Positions 12,101 through 18,100 of a stretch of DNA of 20,552 nucleotides are shown one piece after another. Numbering within the stretch: the first letter of the stretch is position 1; the number at the start of each line of letters is the position of its first letter. Both the position numbers and the translations under genes were made by a program. The stretch is taken from contig JAFIEC010000270.1 in NCBI GenBank assembly GCA_020832725.1, positions 1-20,552 on the forward strand. The letters are read 5' to 3'. This stretch comes from Paracoccaceae bacterium (lineage in GTDB: Bacteria; Pseudomonadota; Alphaproteobacteria; Rhodobacterales; Rhodobacteraceae). The notes under the pieces are model-generated. The model saw nothing but the letters and a program-made list of their open reading frames with translations, searched no databases and was not told the DNA's origin.

Positions 12101-15100
12101 ACGGTGACCGCGACCTCCTGGACCGCTTCGGCAAGCCCGTCGGTCACGAAGAACTCGATCCGGTGGGTGCCGGCGTCCCAGCGTTCCGGCGTCCACGAAA
12201 ACGCGCCGCTCCCGGCATCCAGAGTGGCGCCGCGCGGCAGGTTCCGCGCGCCGTATCTCAGCGTATCGCCATCGAGATCGCTGCCCTCGAGGACAAGATC
12301 CAGCGTCTCGCCAAGGGCCACCTCGCGCGCGCCGGGATATGCCAGTGCCGGTGCCGCGTTCGAGTTGCGCACTGTTACGGTAAAGTCGCGCGTCACGGTC
12401 ACGGGATCGACGGCACCGTCGTTGCCGGTATCGGTGACCGACAAGGTCACCGCATGGGTGCCGATATCGGAGGCCCCCGGGGTCCACAGGATCCTGTAGA
12501 GGTCGGGCGTCTGCATCGCCTCGACCCGCGCATCGCCCGGCAATCCCTCGAGCACGATCTCGAGCGTGTCGCCATCCATGTCGCTGATCGTCACCGGCAG
12601 CGCCATCTCGCCGCCTGCAAGGGCCAGCGCATCGTCCAGCGGCCCGATCACCGGCGGCTCGTTGTCGCTGCTGACCGTCACCGCGAAGGTGGTGCGCGCC
12701 TCGGCGATGTTCTCGCCCGCGCTGTCCCCGCTGTCGCGGGCGATCACGCGCAGGCCGTAAAGGCCGCGATCGCCGACGCCGGGTGCGATGCGCACCGTGC
12801 CGGTTCCGTCGCCATGATCGGTGAAGGTGACGAAATCGGGCAGGAAGATCCCGGTGAGATCGTTTTCCAGAATCAGGCTGACAGGCCCGCCCTCGGGATC
12901 ATGGGCCGCGATCGTCACTTCAAGGGTCTCGCCGGAATCGATATCGACCGGGTCGATCGGGGCGATCTCCGGCGGCGTGTTGAGTTCCTGCACCCGCAGC
13001 GACAGGGTCTCGTGGACCGTGATCGGCACACCCGTCCCGGCCCCGTCGTCGGTGGCCTCGAACCCGATCTCCCAGGTGCCGGCCTGATCGTGCTCAGGGG
13101 TCCAGATGAATTCCCATGTGTCGGGATCGAAGGTTGCCCCTTCGGGCAGCCCCGAGATGACAGACACATCGACGCTGCGCGGAAATTCCTCGTCGGGGAA
13201 GAAGAGACTGCCGTCGCTGTCACGCATCGGCGGGCGATAGCGCGGATTGTCAGGGTCGAAGACCATGACCGGCACCCGCAGGGATTGCCCGGTATGGGTT
13301 TCCCACCCGTCGAGGCCCAGGAACACCGGGGCGCCATTGCCCTCTGCGACGGTGATCCTCGTGCTGGCGGTGGTGACGGACGCGCCGTCGCTGACGGTAA
13401 AGGCAAGCTCGTATTCACCGGCCTGATCATGGAACGGCGTCCAGGAGAAGACGCCCCGCTCGGCATCCAGGGTGGCACCGCTGGGCAATCCGTTACCCGC
13501 CGCGCCAAACCGCAGGGGCGCGCCCGGAGCGCCCTCGGCTTCGAGGCGGATCACGATCCGCTCGCCCTCGCGCCCGCTGCGCTCGATCGGGGCATCGAGA
13601 ACCGGGGGAGGTCGGCTGGCGATGACCTGAACCGGCATGGCCACCGTGCTGGAGGCCCGGCCGTCGCTGGCCGTGAAACGCAGATCCGTATAAAGGCCCG
13701 CCTGCCCGGGCCCCGGCGTCCACGAGAAGATGCCGCTGCCTGCGTCGAAACGTGCACCGGGCGGCAATCCGTCCGCCATCAGCAACACCTTGTCGCCGTC
13801 GGGATCGACGGCCTGCAGCCGCACCTCGATGTGATCGCCCTCGTTCACGGTGACATCGCTGGGCGGCGCCTGGAAGACCGGCGCGCGGTTGCCGTTCTCG
13901 ACATCGATGACGAAACGCTGCAGCGATCCCGCCCCGAGTACGTCGAAGACATGTACCACCACCTCGGTCTCGGCGGCGGCCTCCGGGCCGGGTGTCCATT
14001 CGATCTCCCCGGTCCTGGGGTCGATGGTCATGCCGTCCGGGGCCGTCTTGAGGGCGTGGAAGACCTGATCGCCATCGGCATCATGGCTCTCGACATCATA
14101 GCGCCAGGTCTCTCCCGCACGCGCCTCCAACGGCGGCTGCGACAGCACCACGGGTGGCGCGTTCTCTCCGTGGCCGCCGACCACGCCGAGGGTGAAATCG
14201 CCCGTGCGGCGCTCGGTCGTGGAGAGGGTCACGGTGCGCGCGACGGTCGAATGCCCCGGCGCAAGGCGGCTGTCGTCGGGCAAGGTGCCCGACAGATCCA
14301 GCAGGAAACGTCCGTCGCCCGAGACGCCATCCATCTCGATCGGCTTGCCGTCGGCCCCTTCGTCTCCCCCGAAGGCGAGCAGGAAGGGAAGGCGCAGCTC
14401 CCGCTCGGAGACATTGGTGACGCTGACGTCGTAGGAAACGGTCCCGGCGGCGCGATCAAAGCGGGTATTCAGAATGTCGATGTCGATCAGGGCCGAGAGA
14501 TCGGAGACAAGCTCGAAGCGGTGCTCGACCGGGGCTGCCAGCGGCACACGATAGGCCGACAGCAGGTCGTCCGACACGTTGAGCATCCAGCCGCCTGCGG
14601 TCAGCGTCTGCATGGCAAGATAGGCAGTCTGGCTGTCGCTGTCCCAAACCACGAATTGCGGGGTCCGCTCTTCGCCGTCGGTGCCCTTCAGGGTGAAATG
14701 CTCCGGGTTGAGCACGCTGCCGGGCTCGTCGCTGGCACCGAGATGCATCGGTTGGTCGAAACGTACCTGAACGAACGGCAGGGGAGCCAGTGCTGCGGCC
14801 CCCTCGTCGGGGGTGATGGCGACCACCTCCGGCGCGATCACGGGGACGACCATGTCCACCTGTCCCGACTTGCTGACAAGGATGCGGCCGTCCTCGGTGG
14901 CGGTGATGGCATCGGCGCGGGTGCCCTGCGATGCGATCAGGGTGAAGCGCCCTGTCGCGGGCTCCAGAAGATAGAGCGCGCCGCCATCGCCCTGTATCCC
15001 GTTGTTGGCCGAGACGATCGCCAGGTTCTCCAGGATGCTTCCGGGTGCCCCGAAGGCGATGGAATCCAGTTCGGCATCAATCCGCGCGACGGTTTCCACC

Positions 15101-18100
15101 CGTCCGGTCCCGGTCATGCGCACGATGCGGTCCCTGTCCGGCCAGCCGACACCCCAGACCGCGTTGTCGGGGCCGATCGCGATGGACCCAAGGCGCAGAT
15201 CAAGGTCGCGGCTGACCAGTTCGAGACGCTCCTCGGCGATGTCGAAGCGAAACAGCCCGTCTATCCCGGCGACAAACAAGGCCTCTCCGTCCGGAGAGGG
15301 GGCAAGCGCAAGACCAAGCTGGTCGCCGTGAGTGTCGATGATCTGGCCGCTCTCGGGATCGAGCTCGAGCAGCGGGCCGCCCCCCGTCGCCGCCCAGAGC
15401 CTGCCATCGGCATCGAAGGCCAGATCGTAGACCGGATGATCCAGCAGCAACAGCGGGTCGCCCACGGCGCCGCCCTCGGCATCAAGCCGCCACAGCGTGT
15501 TGCGGGTCTCGCCCCCGATCACGAGGATTGTGCCGTCAGGCGCTTCGGCGGTGGCAAGCGGCCCGATGCCGGCACCGGATCCGGCGATGCCGGTGGCAAA
15601 GGCCTCGGCCACGAAGGGATCGCCGACGGCACCGAATTCGGGCGGCAGGTTCGGAGAGGAATAGGGCGTGGCACCGCCCGCCTGCGCCCGGGCGAACAAC
15701 GGGTTGGACGCAATGGCGACGTCGGGCAGCACGATCGGTGCCTCGGCGGTGGTGCCGTCGACCGCGACCGCCGCGCCCAGATCGGGCGGGGGTGCATCGG
15801 CGGGAAGGCTGCGGCCGGTCTCGGGCTGCTCGCGGTTGCCGGCGCGGTCGGTGGCCAGCGACAGGAACTCGTAGCGGACACCCGGCTCGCCCTCGAACAG
15901 AAGCGCCCCCGAGGCATCCGCCATCTGCGCCGCGATCAGCCGGAAGCTGCCCCCATCGGCTGCCGCGAAAAGCGAGACATGGGACAGGGCGACATCGTCC
16001 GAAGCCGCCCAGCGCAGCTCATACCGGTCATTGCCCAGCTCGGTCACGTCCAGCGTGCTGGAGGGCAGCCGCACATCGGCCCGCACCTCGGGCGCACGCG
16101 CCACGATGCCCTGACGGTCGTCCATGAGCACGCGAGCTTCTGCCCTGACCGCATTGCCCGAGAATTCGCCGCCCGCAAGGCGGACCGAATAGCCCACCTC
16201 GCCGGATTCTCCGGGGGCCAGCAGACCCTGCGTGCGGTCGCGCATCACCTCGCCGCTGGCAGGGTCGATCGCCTGCACCAGCCAGGTCGCGGTCTGAGGG
16301 GTTTCCATAACGTTGACGCCGGCAGAGACCCGCAGGATGAAACCGTGGCTGTCGGAAAAGTCGTAGTCGCGCTGGAAGCCCCAGCTTCCCGCAGGCACGG
16401 AAATCTCGATATCGCCAAATCGCATGTCGGCAAGTGCGAAATCACCTGCATCGAGGTCGCGGTCGATCTCCACCACCACCCGCAGCTCGCGCACCGCATC
16501 GTGCGGGTCGTCATTGGCAAAGCCCACGTTATAGGGCAGGTCGCGCCCAAGCGGCACATAGCCATCGGTATCGACAACGCGCGGGCCCGTCATCATCGCC
16601 GCACCGTCCGACCGGCCCTCGGCGATCAGGAATTCGCGCAGCGAAAAGGCCGTGCGCCCATCGCCGCCAAGTCCGGCGTGGCCGATGGCGCGCAGCATGT
16701 CCTCGTTGAAGCCGCCGCCGACCCCGTCGATACGGCTTTGGCTTATCTCGTCGGCCATGGGCAGCCGCATCAGGTAGTCGCGGGTCATGTAGGCTGTGGG
16801 CGCGTCGGCCACGGCGCGATAGGCGTCGGGCGCTGGCTGACCGGTCTGTGCCAGGGGCTCCTCGGTCGGGAGAAGCATCGCCTCCTGCATGAGGGGCGCA
16901 TTGCGGTAATGCTGCACAAGGCGGTCGAAGAAGGCCGCCGCACCGCCACGTGCCGTGGTTTCCTGCCCGATAGGCCCCAGCGTGGCCGAGGCCGCGATGC
17001 TGGACAGGAGCGATGCGATCAGCGGGGCCTCGCGCACCGGGGGCGTCACCCCGTCAGAGCGCAGAACGCCCACTTCTTCCAGTCCCGCAAGGAACAGTTG
17101 CACCCAGGTGTCCTCGTTTGCGGCAAGCGCCTGCAGCCCGACATTCGCATGGGTGTCGTCCAGGATGACCTCGCGCAGGGCGCGGGCAATGTCGCTTTGG
17201 TGGGCGACGAATTCGGCCCGGGTCAGAGGCGTCGCGGACAGCCCGACCCAGCCATTGAAAGGCAGGATCCTCCGTTCCTCGTCCCTGAGGCTGCCATAGT
17301 CCACCCGCGGATAGACATGCTCGACCATTGTCGTCCCCGCGCTGCTGCCGGGGGCAAGGTCATAGACATAGCCCGATGCGAGGTGGTTCCGCCCGATCGG
17401 CATTTGCGGGTCGAGCTCTCGGTAAAGCTGCGCCTCGCCGGGGAAATCGCCGCGCAAGCCGACCGATGACCAGTTTCGCCAGCCATTCAGCAGGATGGAG
17501 GGGTCGCTGGCCCGCACCCCGATCAGGTTGCGAAGGCTGTCGACAAGCGCGAGGCCGTCATCATCAAGGTCGTCGGGCAGCGGGGCATCGGGGTCGAGCA
17601 GCCCCATGCCCTGGGCCTCGGACAGACCCTGCGCATCGATCAGGGCCTCAAGCTCGTCCAGTGCCGTGTCCACCACCGGGTCGTCGGATGCCGCGCGCAG
17701 TTGCGCGATCATCCAATTCACCCCGAAATCGGCCTGATACGTCTGGAAATAGACATATGGCGCATCGATATTGGCGAAGTTCCGGACCATTGCCGGGAAA
17801 TCGGCGATGATATCCGTGGTCGTGACCACCCTTGGCCCGTTCAGCGCGACACCCACCTCGGCCTCGCTCGCAGGCTCCACAAGCACGCGGTAGGGCACGG
17901 TTGCCCGCGCTCCGGAGCCGTTGGTCACAGACACATCGTAAAGGCCCAGCGGTGCGCCTTCGAGATTGAATGTGGCCACGATCTTCGTGGAATCGATCAC
18001 CGACCAGGCCACCGGCTCGAAGGCGGTGGCCCCGGGCCGCGACAGGCGCGGGACCGCCCCCTTGTCGAACTGACTGCCCGAGATGGTGGTGGTCACGAAG

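Noticed and set aside
8098..17469. Plus-strand open frame of 3,123 codons as a real gene
   Set aside because: It is in codon register with the minus-strand giant gene, its product is rich in Arg, His and Gly with no domain pattern, and the opposite frame encodes clear CARDB, He_PIG, dockerin and other motifs.
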